A DNA stretch of 64,000 bases from contig ML660774.1 in NCBI GenBank assembly GCA_007570785.1, positions 7,579,969-7,643,968 on the forward strand, read 5' to 3'. The notes below the pieces were generated by a model. It did no database searches and was not told the DNA's origin. It worked only from the letters and a program-made list of their open reading frames with translations. Origin of the DNA: Antilocapra americana (Eukaryota; Chordata; Mammalia; Artiodactyla; Antilocapridae). Of the stretch, positions 1 to 31,607 are shown piece by piece. Position numbers and translations under genes: made by a program. Positions within the stretch are counted from its first letter, which is position 1; each line of letters opens with the position of its first letter.

Positions 1-574
1 TGTATCCTCTCAGAGTGCTCCCTGTTGTGGGGAAAGGGGTGTCTCTTCCCCTCTTTGCCTCCTGAGCCCGTGAGACGCTTCCCAGGTTGGAGAACTCCGC
101 CCAGCACCCCTTGCCACAGCAGCCCCACGGGACAACTAGTGAAAAAACGCGCTTCTCCCCAGGGCTGCCAGAGCTCAGGAGGGTCTTCAGGTCATGGACG
201 GATGTTTTCAGTTTGCAGCACTTTATGGAGAAATTAGTATGTTAAGTACTGTGCACAGCTGAGTCGTTGCCAACTTCAAATGAGTCCATCTCCTCTCAGT
301 TCTTGCCTTTCAAAATTCAAAGACACCGCGTGGCAGACATTTAGAGAAGTCAGCAACAGTGGAGATGGGGGCTGCAGGGACGGACGAGGGGCCATCGGTG
401 TTGCCAAAGTGAAAAATAACCTTCAGAGTCAGCGTTTAAAAATCCAACTCCGAGTTTATTCATCAAACACCTAGATCACACTGTATCTTAACCTACCCAC
501 TGATAAATGTCTTCTGAGGAACAAAGAATACAATTTTTAAAAACCTCATCCGAGACATATTTTTCTCTTAAAAG
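1..574 (+). other. SNX25 intron sequence
   Basis: Intron before the first visible SNX25 exon. Several open frames exist here but none matches SNX25 or carries a convincing acceptor and donor pair. I see no other feature. Confidence 0.6.
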
Positions 575-768
575 ACAAATTCGGGACACAGTGAACTGGA
601 TTTTCAGTGAGCAAATGTTGGTTTACTACATCAACCTTTTCCGGGATGCTTTCTGGCCCAATGGGAAGCTGGCGCCGCCACACACAATCCCACGCCAAGA
701 ACAAAGCCGCGCACACAGCCAGCAAACAAAGCAGAGAGCACAGCAGAAGCTGCTCGAGAACATTCCAG
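575..768 (+). CDS. SNX25: SNX25 coding exon (third from last)
   Basis: 194 nt. The first base completes a codon from the previous exon, then 64 codons from QIRDTVNW to LLENIP, leaving a G for the next exon. The acceptor (TTCTCTTAAAAG) is purine-rich just before the AG, but the reading frame and protein match fix it. Confidence 0.9.
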
Positions 769-1920
769 GTGAGGCCTGTGTTCTGCTCCTGAAAGTCGGA
801 CAGAAAGGGAGGGTCGTCAGCCCCACTAAGGCATCTGTCACTTAGGAAACATTATTTACAATGAAAAAAAGTGATAGTGCTTTTTTCTTTCAAATCATGT
901 CTTGTCCCTTGCTAAGAAATTGTGAAGAACAGTACTGGTTATAATTTCACTGGAAAAATGTTTTAGATAACAAAATTTTACACTTTCAAAATCCCTGTTT
1001 TGAGAGCCATGGTTTTAATTGGGGTATTAAAATTATAGTCTGTATAAATGCCTTATGTGGAAAAAACTGTTTTTCTCTGAAACACTGGAGAGAGCGCAGC
1101 CCTCGTGCCCCTCAGTGCCTTCGTGTGCTGTGTGTGCACGGGGCCTGGCCTCTCACTCAGGGTCTGTGCATGGCGCACTTGTATCAGTGGCAGCTCAGAC
1201 TGTAAACTTAATTTTTCAGATATGCTTCAGAGCCTTGTTGGACAGCAAAATGCCCGTTACGGTATAATAAAAATATTCAACGCACTTCAAGAAACGAGAG
1301 CCAATAAGCACCTGTTATATGTGAGTAAAGCCTCCCAGGGGATTCACTGTTTCTCCAGTTGTACATTTCTGTTCAATATGGGGTAGATTTTAATTCTTTA
1401 TACTCATAATCATTTTTATTACTTATAACTCTGAACCCATTTTCTCTGCTTTTTTTTGTCTGTTCAATTTGGCTTAGAAAAAACAATACTCCCAGTGGAT
1501 GCCACCTCCTCTTCCTAGCCTGCTGCTGTTTCTCTCTTGTGCAATAACATCTCTGCCTGACTGCTTTGCTTTCTTATTTCAACAAAGCAAACTGTTTCCT
1601 AGCTGTCTGTCTTATAATAGTGAGCAATATTAAATACCCGTGATGGTCTGATGATGGTTAACGGACCATGAAATAAATCAGTCTAAATGGAGTTTATAGA
1701 ATACGGATTCCTTTGGAGAGTAACTTGTTCACTGAGAAGCATCTCGGGCTTAAAATTAGATTTTAGCCTTAGATGTAGATATCTGAGTAAATCATTAGAG
1801 AAAAAGGCGTTTTCTTTCTTTCTTTCTTTCTTGGTTCAGGTGCTGATGGAACTGCTGCTAACTGAATTGTGTCCTGAGCTGAGAACTCATTTAGATCAAC
1901 TTAAAGCTGGTCAGGTTTGA
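575..1920 (+). CDS. SNX25: SNX25, C-terminal three coding exons (partial gene)
   Basis: Sorting nexin 25, a PXA-RGS-PX-nexin_C protein of endosomal membranes linked to receptor trafficking and degradation. Only the end of the gene is in the window: coding exons 575-768, 1220-1320 and 1840-1920, which join in frame to 124 codons. They cover most of the C-terminal nexin domain, recognised by FRDAFWPNGKLAPP, QRAQQKLLENIP, NALQETRANKHLLY and the terminal HLDQLKAGQV. All junctions are canonical: CCAG/GTGAGG at 768, TTTCAG/AT at 1220, TAT/GTGAGT at 1320, TTCAG/GTG at 1840. Stop TGA is 1918-1920. A short Ser/Gln/His-rich stretch after the PNGKLAPP motif looks longer than I remember for human. The PXA, RGS and PX domains lie upstream of the window. 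Confidence 0.95.
1220..1320 (+). CDS. SNX25: SNX25 coding exon (second from last)
   Basis: 101 nt. Completes Asp, then encodes MLQSLVGQQNARYGI through RANKHLLY. Acceptor AATTTTTCAG, donor GTGAGT. Confidence 0.93.
1840..1920 (+). CDS. SNX25: SNX25 terminal coding exon
   Basis: 26 codons plus TGA, beginning VLMELLL and ending KAGQV. The acceptor's polypyrimidine tract is a (TTTC)n tract at about 1812-1831. Confidence 0.93.
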   Translation: MLMELLLTELCPELRTHLDQLKAGQV

Positions 1921-2430
1921 GACTGCACAAATAAACCACCAGAGAAATGTCTGTACTAATAGACATGAAACATTTTCCTCTTTTCCACAGAGGGCTTGAC
2001 TGAGAACCATACTGAACTTTTAGTTACCTCCCTCTAGTTTTATGTGAATTAAGCAGAATTGGGGAGGAAACTTGATGCTGTATATTAGGCAACAGAAAAA
2101 AAAAAAAAACACTTGTTAATTATTTTTATTTTAATATAAATCCTTTAAAGGACAACATACTGTTTGAAATATAAATGTTGATATGTGATAAGAACCTAGG
2201 AAATATTTTAAATATTTATGAAGTTTTGTTTTAAATGAAGAACTCTGAACATTGTACAGTTAATCTCCTCACTGAGGACTCTGAACATTCCTCTATTTGT
2301 GTGTACTGAATATTGTTGTGCAATGCTTTGTGTGAAGTTATTGTGAAAATTTTCCTGTCTTTATTTTTACCAAAGATTTCCCATAGTTTGAAGCATTTGA
2401 AGCAATAAATTATAAAAATGAATCAGAGCT
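1921..2430 (+). other. SNX25: SNX25 3' UTR
   Basis: AT-rich sequence after the stop codon, ending about 20 bases past the poly(A) signal at 2404. An AATAAA at 1930 sits too close to the stop to be the main signal. The end is inferred. Confidence 0.65.
2404..2409 (+). terminator. SNX25 poly(A) signal AATAAA
   Basis: AATAAA followed within 50 bases by a T/GT-rich stretch (GATGTTTGTGTCC), the usual downstream element. Confidence 0.65.
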
Positions 2431-2439
2431 CTGATGTTT

Positions 2440-5046
2440 AAGATGTTTGTGTCCTTCTCTCAAAAAAAATGTGTAACACTGAGGGCAGTTCAGATATCAT
2501 CTATCAAGTGCCTTGTTTGTAGGAAACATTGTGCCTGTGAGTTCTCCTGTAAGGAGGTATAAAGACTGCCATTCTCCCAGAATGAATGTGAAAAGTACGA
2601 TTTTTAGTTGCATGAGAAGAGCCAAATGGGTGCTCAAAAAGCTGTATTAGGGGTGTGGGATGGGAGCTAAATGTTGAAAGACAGGCGGGAATGAGATGGG
2701 GAAACAAAGAGGAGGGAAGGTACCTCACGCTGCTTCATGACTTGACTGTGTCCTCAAGTCCTGGGGACTAGGCGGGGCATTAGGTGCACAGATGTCGCTT
2801 TGTTTTCAGTAGTAGGGCATGGACAAGTGACTTAATTTTCCTGGGTTTTAACCATTTATTATGCAGTGATAAGGAAACACTTCCCCTTTCTAACCTCCAG
2901 GAATACTGAAAGAAACTAATTAAGCAGAAATTCAGTTTGAAATCCATGAAAGAAAAATACTATGTAAATGTACATTAAAATGGTATTGATTATATCATTG
3001 TTAGAGCATACCTGCCAAGTTCTTGATATAAAATGTAAGTTCTGAAAGAGAAGTGATTAAAAATTAGTAAAGCAAATTTTATCTCTGAGATTCTGTTAGC
3101 TACAGCTCTTTGATCCTTTTCTCAAACCAAGATATTGTACTTCAGAATTATCATTCACAGCGACATAGAAAAGACATTCAGAGAAGCGAAGCAGAGTGAG
3201 GTCACCAAGCCCCAGGAACCTCACAGCAATTACTCAAAGTGTCCATCTTCTGTAATTAAACCAGAGCTGTTACGACTTCTCAGTCTTAAAGTCTTACCTT
3301 TTCATAAGTTATCAAGTATAAGGACTTAACCGAAGGTTTGATGTTTCTTTTTTTGCCAACAGTGAATGACCCTGAAGCTTCACCTCCCTTAAAGACTGAC
3401 TCCAGTCACAGGTCAAGGTATGCATCATGGCTGGTGGCAGTGGTGTTTAAGAGTTTTCAGGAGCTCACTTCTGCTAGACGTGCCAGCCTTACAGTAACTA
3501 CAGTAAACTGAAATTTTAACTTCTGTGTTAGATTCACTTAGGACATGCAAGCATAGCATATCACAAAATATGACATGTCAAATTCCTATCTTTAGGATTT
3601 CTTAGACCCTTGTTCTAATGGCCGTTAAAGTGGACTTCACTTTGGAGACTGAAGGGTGAGCTATTAAAAGTGCTATTGAAGTCCCCATACATGGCTTTAT
3701 TACATTTCTATTTTAAGATTCTTAAAGGCTCAAGGAAATGGACTGAGTGTGGAGAAGAGAATATCGGTTGGGGATCTGGATCTTCAAATAACTGAAGGAA
3801 TGTTCTATGGATCCTATTAAGAAAACAAGTGGGTTTTGTATTGTAGAATGATTTAAGTTAGGTTTTGATGAAATCTTGTAGTGGGCTAGAGAAATGGAAA
3901 AGTCGTTCCTGGGGGAGAATAGAGTCTTCAGTAGAGATCTGAAAAGGAAAGGACTGGTTTTCAGGGATGGCTTAAGTTTCTACTCTAAGAGATTTAAAGG
4001 AGAAGTATACGGCCTAAAGTTTGTTTAAATTTCTTCCCTTTAGATAAAGACAAAATGAAGTTCAAGTAATACAGACAAACCAGAACATGAAACCAAAGCA
4101 GGTAGTTTTGTGCCATTTAATACTTCGTTAGTGACCAGCGCCTACATATTAATTGTATTTTACCAGTGCTGAGTTCTTGTAAATCACTTTAGAAGGGATG
4201 GGTGTGATTTATAAAATAAAGCCAAAACATTTACAAAGAAGGTGTCATTTGGGTATTAAACAATACTTTCAATATTTATTTTATAGATGTGTATTTCCTT
4301 TAAAATCTTTGGTGTATGGATTCTATTTTTTCTGTTGGCTTTTGCCTTTGTAGATGTAATGGATAAGGAAAGCCTTTTGCTGATTTAACAATTTCTAGGT
4401 CTTATACTGGTAGATGATTTGAGATTTTATCTTTGAAATACACTGAGGGTTTTAAAATGTAGACAAGGACTTGAAGTTCAAAGAGACATCTTGTTTCAAT
4501 ATAGTAGTTTTACTCATTAAGATGTTTAAGGGAAGATATAGAGAGGCAAAATTGTAAGCAATTTCTTAGCCCCACTTATTTTCAAATTTAAGTTTCAAGT
4601 TTTCCCTTTCAATTTGGAATTTTCTATTTTAAAGTTTTAGATGACTGAATAAAATTATTAAAAATTCACAAAACTAAAGATTAAACTTTTTCATTTTTTT
4701 TGGTAAGTTTGTAGCACTTATACTATTAAAGGTAAGACTGCACCATGTCTTAGGACATTAAGAATGGGAAAAAAAACACTGGCTTTATAGAATACTTTTC
4801 AATACCTGACACAATCTGGGCCACTCTCTAGACTAAGAGCTGGATCTTTGAGGACTCTTCCTCCAATTTGATCTTGTTAGCTAGGTTTCAAGTTGTAGTA
4901 TTATACAAATTCAAGAATGAAGGTATCATGCCATCAGTAAAATACCCAGGTTAATCTAACGTGCAAGTCAGAAAACATAGCAATTATAAAAATACATACA
5001 TTCTAAGCTGTTAGAATTGATGATCTTTGTTGAAATGCATTGAGGT
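2440..5046. other. SNX25/LRP2BP tail-to-tail interval, LRP2BP 3' UTR side
   Basis: AT-rich, no coding exon recognised on either strand. The upper part must hold the LRP2BP 3' UTR. Minus-strand AATAAA candidates read as TTTATT at 4275-4280, 3696-3701 and 2855-2860; I cannot tell which is used. Confidence 0.5.
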
Positions 5047-24809
<19,763 letters not shown>

Positions 24810-25452
24810 CTAGGACCTTTCACAGCTATGAGAAGCACAGCCTTCGTCCATGTCTGTTCCCACTGCATGGGGTCAATGATCAGAGGTATCTGCAAGTCCT
24901 CTCTGGCTGTGAAATCACATGCTCTAGCAAATCATGTCACCCACCACAGCTGCTGCCACTAGTAGGAACTGGTGACACTGCCCATGGATACAGTTCTTGT
25001 GCACTGGTACCTTCCCATTACCTCGTAACTGAAGCTCATCAAACTTAGCCATTTTAAACGAAAGCACCTGTCTATTTTACCTGGCAATAATCTTTATTTT
25101 AACTGTGCTGTTCAGTTGTATCTTTCTGTCTGTATTGGGTTTCCATGTTATAAGGTGGATCACAGTTGAACGGAAAATCAGAGCCTTCATATAAAATGCA
25201 GAGGCCACCTCATGTGGGATGAAGGAGTCCAGGCTGGCCTAGGCTGAGGGTAGTGAGACCACAAACTCAGTTGTTGCTATGCTTTTTTGTTTACTCCGTG
25301 GAATTCCACTGTTATAGCAGGCTCTCACCAATCAGCAACAAGCTTCCAGTAAAGCTTCCTGATTGGTGGTGAACAGAGCTCAACACACCACTGGAAAGCC
25401 ACAATCATACAATTTTATGATACTATTTTGGACAATAAATTACTTCATTTAT

Positions 25453-25577
25453 GAGAAGGGAATGGCAACCCACTCCACTGTGCTTGCCTGGAAAATTCCA
25501 TGAAGAGAAGAGCCTGGCAAGCTACAGTCCATGGGGTCGAAAAGAGTCAGATATGACTGAGTGACTAACACACAGAC
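25453..25577 (+). mobile_element. Bov-tA SINE fragment
   Basis: BovA body only, GAGAAGGGAATGGCAACCCA through GAGTGACTAACAC. Confidence 0.82.
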
Positions 25578-26729
25578 AATGAGAATGAAGTGCAGAAAGA
25601 AAGAAAAATCAGTATACCAGGGGAAAAATATCACCAAAGTATGTGATTTTGGAAGAGGCATTTAATTTTCTTTTAAGAGTTAATTTTCTCATTTGTAGTT
25701 TGGATTATAAGTAGTTTGAACTAGAGGATTTCAAAATATCTGTTCCTAGATATGTAAACCTCTTGGATTATATGATTCCAAAAACCTATGGTTGTATTAG
25801 TAAATACTTAAGTTTTGAAAGAACTTTCGGGTGAAGCAGTATTAGGTGAAGTATTTAGAAGAACTAAGACAATCCAAATACAATGATATTCATAGCATGT
25901 CTCTGTTATCTCTGAATTGAGCATCTCAAGTCTTGTGCTTTGGGGCCATCAGTAAGTAAATAAGGGTTACTTGAAAACAAGTAAATTTGATAACCCAGAT
26001 GGCTACTAGGTGACTAACCTGGACAAATGGGGTGATTCACCTCCCAGGAGGGATGGAGTAAGATTTCATCACACTACTCAGAGCAGCATGAAATTTAAAA
26101 TTTATGAATTGCTTATTTCTGTAATTTTCCATTTAATATTTTCAGACTATGATGGGCCTGAAACTACAAGAATTGAAAATGCAGGTAACAGGAGACTACT
26201 GTAATTTCATCTTTCTGTTCCAGGATCCCATAGTCATCATGTCTCCTTAGCCTCCTCTGGTCTATGACAGATTCTCAGGTTTTCCTAGTTTTTAACAACT
26301 TTGACAGTTTTGTACTGGCCAAATATCCTGTAGAATGTCTCCCAATCAGGGTTTACCTGATGTTTTACTCATGGTTAGACTTGGGTTATGGACTTTTGGG
26401 AAGATGCAGAAGTGAAGTACCTTTTCCGCAGATCGTATCAAGGGTGCATGACTTATCACAGATGATAATAACAAACCCCTGGCCAGGGCAGTGTTTCACA
26501 GGTTTCTCCACTGTGAAGTTACTTCCCCTCACTTCCTATTCTCTACTTTTTGGAAGCAAGTCATTATGCAGAGCCCACACTCAGAGGAGGATGGGGTGGG
26601 GTAAGGATTAACCTCTACTTCTTGAAGTGAGGAATGTCTAAATGATGTGTTCGGAATGCTTTTGTAAAGAAGAGCTGTCTTTTTCCTTACTTCTTTCCTC
26701 CCTGTCTATCCATCTTTATCATTTATCTA

Positions 26730-26799
26730 TTGGGCTAGCCAAAAACTCCATTTGGGATTTTCCATAAAATGTTACAGAAAAACCTGAACGCCAACCCAG
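26730..26799. mobile_element. Short mariner-type MITE
   Basis: 70 bp with imperfect inverted ends (TTGGGCTAGCCAAAAA.. and ..CGCCAACCCAG) flanked by TA on each side, the mariner target. No coding capacity. Confidence 0.65.
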
Positions 26800-26966
26800 T
26801 ATCTATTCTTTGTGCCATAATATCCTGGAGCAGTAGTTGTTTAGAGTAACTATATAATTCATCATCTTTTCCAAGAAGTCTGAGTAAGCAAGGCTGGAAG
26901 GGTTTATACAGTATTAACAAGGCACAAGAAGAATTTCTCTGTGGGAAATCCTTTTGCTTTTACAAT

Positions 26967-27091
26967 CATGTGCTAGTCACTCAGTGGTGTCCAACTCTTT
27001 GCAACCCCATGGACTCTTAACTCTCCAGGCTCCTCTGTCCATGTGATTTTCCAGGCAAGAACAGTGGAGTGGGCTGCCAGTTCCTTCTCCA
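26967..27091 (-). mobile_element. Bov-tA SINE fragment
   Basis: Reverse-orientation BovA body, TAGTCACTCAGTGGTGTCCA through CCAGTTCCTTCTCC. Confidence 0.8.
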
Positions 27092-28039
27092 TTTACAATT
27101 ACACTAGGATCATATATGGATTTCCTGACTGCCTATGCCAATGAAGGTCATAATTATATTGATTAGTTCAAGTCATTTTCCATCTGTGGATTTAAAAAAA
27201 AAACTTAAAAAATCAAAGATCATTTATTGAAATTCTAGCTCTGGCTATCATCTTCTGTCTTTGAAAGGTTTTCTTATTTGCAGTGATATATTATCTTCAG
27301 TGTATGAGCTACAGAAATATATCTGCCACACACCATTATTAATAATTAATATTTAGTTACTTTTAAGGCTCACTGGCATCTGGTCAACATTAATATAAAT
27401 AACAGGGCACCTAGCTGGCAATAAATAATTGAAACATCATATTCAGAAATGTCTGATGCATATTACTTGAATATGTTTGGGGGTTATAAAATTCTCAAGA
27501 GATCTAAATAATACAGTGAAACCAAGTCAACTATTGAGATTTTTTGTTTTACTTTATATTTCTTCATTTGCTTTAGAGCTAAAGTTTTCTACAGCACTAT
27601 TGCTAAATATATACAATGTAATTAAATATTATATAATAGTGATAAATGGGGATTAGAAGGTATTCCCAATTACTATACCTTTCAATGCTATGCATTTAGA
27701 GAATGTTTTCTAGTCATATTTTTGGCCAATAAAGGCAAACAGGAAATAGATGAAATTAGCCTAACTCTAATTAGCATGTCCACCAAATACTTTTATTTAA
27801 TAATTTTCACCAATGGGCACATATTAATTCATTCATTCAAGAGGAACTCCTTGAATAGAAGGCACTGGACTAAGCACTGCAGGAGATTCAGTTCTAGAAA
27901 CAAGACTACATTAAGTTATCATTAAATGAAACTGTTTTTCAATGGATTGTAGTAATGTTCCCTGAGAACTTCATTTTCCTTTAAAGGAGTCAATCTTAGT
28001 AGCTTTGAACTACCAACGATGACCACAATTCTTTAAAAT

Positions 28040-28180
28040 ATAGGTATAAAAATGTGGGCTCTGGAGACAAATTGCCTGAGTTCCAGCTCCACTCCTTAAT
28101 AATGATATGATCTTAGATAAGTTATAAAAATCTCCCTAAGTCTCAGTTTCCTTTCCTATCCGTATAAGTGCCCAATTAAT
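28040..28180 (+). mobile_element. MIR SINE
   Basis: GGGCTCTGGAGACAAATTGCC followed by AAGTCTCAGTTTCC, the MIR consensus order. Confidence 0.65.
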
Positions 28181-28729
28181 GTCAATATACCACAACCAAA
28201 TAATATATTGGAATAGACATTAGTGGTCATTTAATATAATTTCTCATTTGTAAACCTTCATTTCACATCACTGCTTTATGTGTAACATATATTGCAACCA
28301 GACTGAATTACACATAGTTCTCTCAATACTGGAAGATATTTAATACTTCTTATAAATTCTCTTCCTCTTCTGGATGACCTAGCAAACTCTTACCCTTCAA
28401 GACTCAGTCCACACATCTTTCACTCATTTGGTGACTTAGTCATTATTCAACTTAAAAAAAACACACTCACTCTAAATGGCACCCTTCTGGAAACACAACT
28501 ACCAGCAAATTATACATAAGTAGAATTGGCGATGCTCGCAAGAGTGACTATTCCATTTGCTTTCTTAGACCATCTACCACTTTAGAAAACTGATCCCATC
28601 TGCTATATGTTCCACAAGAACTCAAGTCCCTTGCCAATAAGATACTGTCCCCCAGTGTCACACACACACAAAGGTATAAATGAATTCATTGACAAAACAG
28701 AGGTAGGGCCACAGATTTCTACCAGAGGA

Positions 28730-28985
28730 TAAATTGGGAGATGGGGCTTGACATACACACATTATTATAAAATAGACAATAAAGAACCTACTGCATAGTA
28801 CAGGGAACTCTATTCAATACTCTCTAATGGCCCATGTGGAAAAAGAAACGAAAAAAGAGTAGATATATGTATATCTGATTTACTTTGCTGTATACCTGAG
28901 ACTAACACCATATTGTGAATCAACTATACCCCAATAAAAATTTTAAAAAAAAGAAAAAGAAGAAAACAACAGAAAAGAAAAAAAA
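28730..28985 (+). mobile_element. L1 3'-end fragment with poly(A)
   Basis: 'CTACTGCATAGTACAGGGAAC' and 'CAACTATACCCCAATAAAAA' are typical of artiodactyl L1 3' UTRs, ending in an A-rich tail. Confidence 0.65.
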
Positions 28986-29430
28986 ATATTGTTCTCAGAA
29001 TGAAATTATTCTGTATACTTCTGTACTCCACCGCTCTGTTCAGTTTTTAGAAAGATTTTAGGCTCATTTCTAAGAGTAAGTCAGATACTTAGCTGAGACA
29101 TAGAGTTGTTTGGAAACACTGTGAGCGATGGACAAGTATGCAGTGATTAAAGTGACAAAAGCTTTAAAAACTACTCACAAAATTCCCTTTCCCTGTGAAA
29201 TTTAAATATGTCACAGGAAGTTAACAATAATTATCAGATTTAATGCATGCTGAACAGAAACTTGTTTTCAAGAAAAAGGATGTAACGTGGAGGTGCATGC
29301 ATCACACAAATATCCCATTTCATATGTTAACTGCAAAACATAGGTTTTAGAACTCTAAGAACTTCGATGATACCCTGAATTAGGAATTCCTGAAAATGAA
29401 CATCCATGCAAACGTTAACCTTAATTATAT

Positions 29431-29517
29431 GCTTTGAGAAACAGTGCTTATCTAGATGAAAAACATGAGAAAAGGAAAACTGGCAATATGGACATGTGTT
29501 CTCATGTATCTCTGACA
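29431..29517 (-). other. Orphan C2H2 zinc-finger segment, possible exon or pseudogene
   Basis: The minus strand encodes one C2H2 finger at 29494-29429 with exact spacing: C-x2-C-x3-F-x5-L-x2-H-x4-H, starting CPYCQFSF. A possible acceptor (T-rich tract, TGCTGTTTCAAG) lies just before it, and AAG/GTTAAC could serve as donor just after. No second finger or linker is seen nearby, and I do not recognise a parent gene. It lies in the region between LRP2BP's first coding exon and its likely promoter. It could be an unannotated exon, a fragment of a zinc-finger pseudogene or chance. Confidence 0.35.
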
Positions 29518-29989
29518 TTCTTGAAACAGCATAAAAAGTACTGTGAATAGTTTAAATTAAAAAAAAAACACAAGCACAATTTCATACATGTTTGAATATA
29601 AGTATATATATGCTTAAGTACATGTATAAACAAAGATGTTTAAAACTACCCCTTTGCAAACAAAAGAGAATTTTGCTCACCAAGTCTTTGAAGCAGCGGG
29701 GCACTGGATGCTTCAGAGGAAGAGATTAAGGCGCTAACAGGACACGCAATGGATTCTTCAGATAGAGGAAATTAAAGATGAAAAGGGGATGCTCTGTGCT
29801 TTGGACAAACAGGTCCTTAGTTAAATGCATTTCAGGAAGAATTTTAATGAACTTTGCTTCCCATTCATAGAAAAGCACTATAATTATTGACCTGGAATAT
29901 TTGTTCTTTGTTAACTAGCAGTGAACTTTTACCAAGATATATGTTGACTGCATTTATTCCCTAACATCAAAAAAATCACATATAAACTA

Positions 29990-30136
29990 GCTTCCCCACC
30001 ACCACCTCTTTGGAGTAGTTCCTCAGTGCTACCTGAAGGCTATCTCTGGAGACAGCCTTCAGACAGCATTGAGTAAGACCCTGAATAAACTTTAACTCAC
30101 ACCTCTCGTGCTGTACATTTTTCTCTTAAGTCAACA
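29990..30136 (+). repeat. Solo LTR fragment (ruminant ERV type)
   Basis: 'TTTGGAGTAGTTCCTCAGTGCTA', 'CCTGAATAAACTTTAACTCAC' and 'TCTTAAGTCAACA' follow the R-U5 order of a common ruminant retroviral LTR. The U3 part was not delimited. Confidence 0.5.
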
Positions 30137-30401
30137 CCTTGGATCAACTGCATAAATCGATTAATATAAATTACTGCAAAATTAGTTTATGGCTCTTATT
30201 ACAAAATAAACAAGTAACCAAAATTAGAACAAAAAAGCCACCCATCCATCTTCAGAGGACACTGAGCTTGTTCTCCCAAAACAAAATAAACTGTCTTTCA
30301 GTCCTGCTTTCAAAAGGTACCAGCACATTTAGGGGAACAGCTTAAGATATTAGGGAAAATAAATACATGGCTGGAGCTTTAGCTTTTAGCTAGATTAACC
30401 T

Positions 30402-30421
30402 GGGGGGGGGGGGGGCGGGGG
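30402..30421 (+). repeat. G-run (G14-C-G5)
   Basis: Fourteen consecutive G, one C, then five G; able to form a G-quadruplex and prone to length change. Confidence 0.85.
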
Positions 30422-31053
30422 TAGTGGTTAGGAAGTCCAGAGATAAAAATACACGGTCAGTGGCTATGGCTTTGAAGTCAGGATGTCTTGTTTCTTAAGT
30501 TTTCAGAGGTACAGTCAGCAATGCCCATGGGGAAAAGGCCCAGGGGTCCACAAACGTCCAAGGGCTGGCCCCTTCGTTTATCCACTAACTCCCCACAATG
30601 AGTGCGGGGCTTCCGTCTCAGCGAGCTCAGGGCTAAGAGCGGGGAACACCATTTCCCCAGACAAGTCCAGCACTGTGCCTGACCTGTTTCGGAGAGGAGC
30701 CACATTACAATGGCGGGCTCACTTGACCTCATCCCCGGAAAGGGCATGGCGTCATTCTGGGGGGTGGGTAAGGCAGTCCAGTGGGAAAAGCCAGCTGCTT
30801 AGCTCACCTAAAGCCGCCCCTCCACCACGACCCCTACCCCCCCACACCCCACCAAGCTCTCGCTTTCCGAAGTGTCCAGGGCCTGAGGGACAGAGGCAAG
30901 CCTGGGGCGGCTTTGAACACGATGCCTCAGGAGGAACTTTCATTCCTCAGGAGCCCGAGGCTGCGGCCGCGGGGGGCCAGCACCAAGCGCTGTAGCGGCT
31001 TCCAAAGGTTGCGTTGCCGCCCTAGCTCCCGGTAGCGCCCTCGTTTCCTGGTT

Positions 31054-31088
31054 ACGTGCGCGCTAGCAGAAACCAAAACCTCCGCCTG
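31054..31088 (+). promoter_or_regulatory. Hypoxia-response core, most upstream (ACGTG at 31054-31058)
   Basis: GTTACGTGCGCG contains the HIF core (A/G)CGTG. It lies about 550 bases before the ANKRD37 ATG and may act on either gene. Confidence 0.4.
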
Positions 31089-31363
31089 CGACTTCCGCTT
31101 CCCCAGACGGACTAACGAGCCGGGCACAAACAGCGTGAGACGTGCCGAACTCGGAGCGCCTCATGGCGACCGGTGAAACCCGGCCGTCCCGACGCCTGTC
31201 TTTCACGGCGCACGCGCAACGGGGCCTGGGCGGGAACGGTGCCAGGGCCCCGCCCCGAGGCGGGCGGGCCTGACCCCTCCCCCTGGCCAATCAGCTGGCG
31301 CGCCCTCGCTGCCCCCTCCCCCTCCCCCACCCCCGGCCGCCAGCCTCCCTGGGCTCCAGGTTA

Positions 31364-31388
31364 CACGTGCTCGTTGTTTGTGTACGTG
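31364..31388 (+). promoter_or_regulatory. Paired hypoxia-response elements upstream of ANKRD37
   Basis: CACGTG (31364-31369) and TACGTGCG (31383-31390) each contain the HIF core ACGTG, 19 bases apart and about 220-245 bases before the start codon. ANKRD37 is a well-known HIF-1 target, so direct use is likely. Confidence 0.7.
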
Positions 31389-31607
31389 CGGCTGCTGCTG
31401 GGCGGGGAAAGGGCGGCAGCCTGGGGCTGGGCTGCTCGGGCCGAGCCGCAGCTGGGGCGCGGCGGGGAGGGGCTGGCCGCCTGTCTCTGGCGATCTTTTA
31501 AATTCTCAGGCTCTCGGGCGGCCAGTCCACTCTTAAACCTGTCTGTCTGCAGCGAGTGCCGCACTGTTCAGCTCTCCCAGGGACTCCTGTCCTGTTTTAG
31601 GCGGGAG

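Noticed and set aside
1930..1935. AATAAA just after the SNX25 stop
   Set aside because: Only about 10 bases past the stop; the signal at 2404 with a downstream GT-rich stretch is more likely.
24810..25065. Minus-strand stretch starting ATG-GCT-AAG with about 42 open codons
   Set aside because: Looked like a processed pseudogene but matches nothing I know and soon meets stops.
30483..30995. 170-codon plus-strand open frame before ANKRD37
   Set aside because: Falls in the GC-rich flank of the island, low-complexity Pro/Arg/Ser content, no splice or family support.
31173..31607. In-frame N-terminal extension of ANKRD37
   Set aside because: Promoter sequence; the conserved protein starts at MLLLDCNPE, and the CCAAT box and hypoxia elements lie inside the extension.
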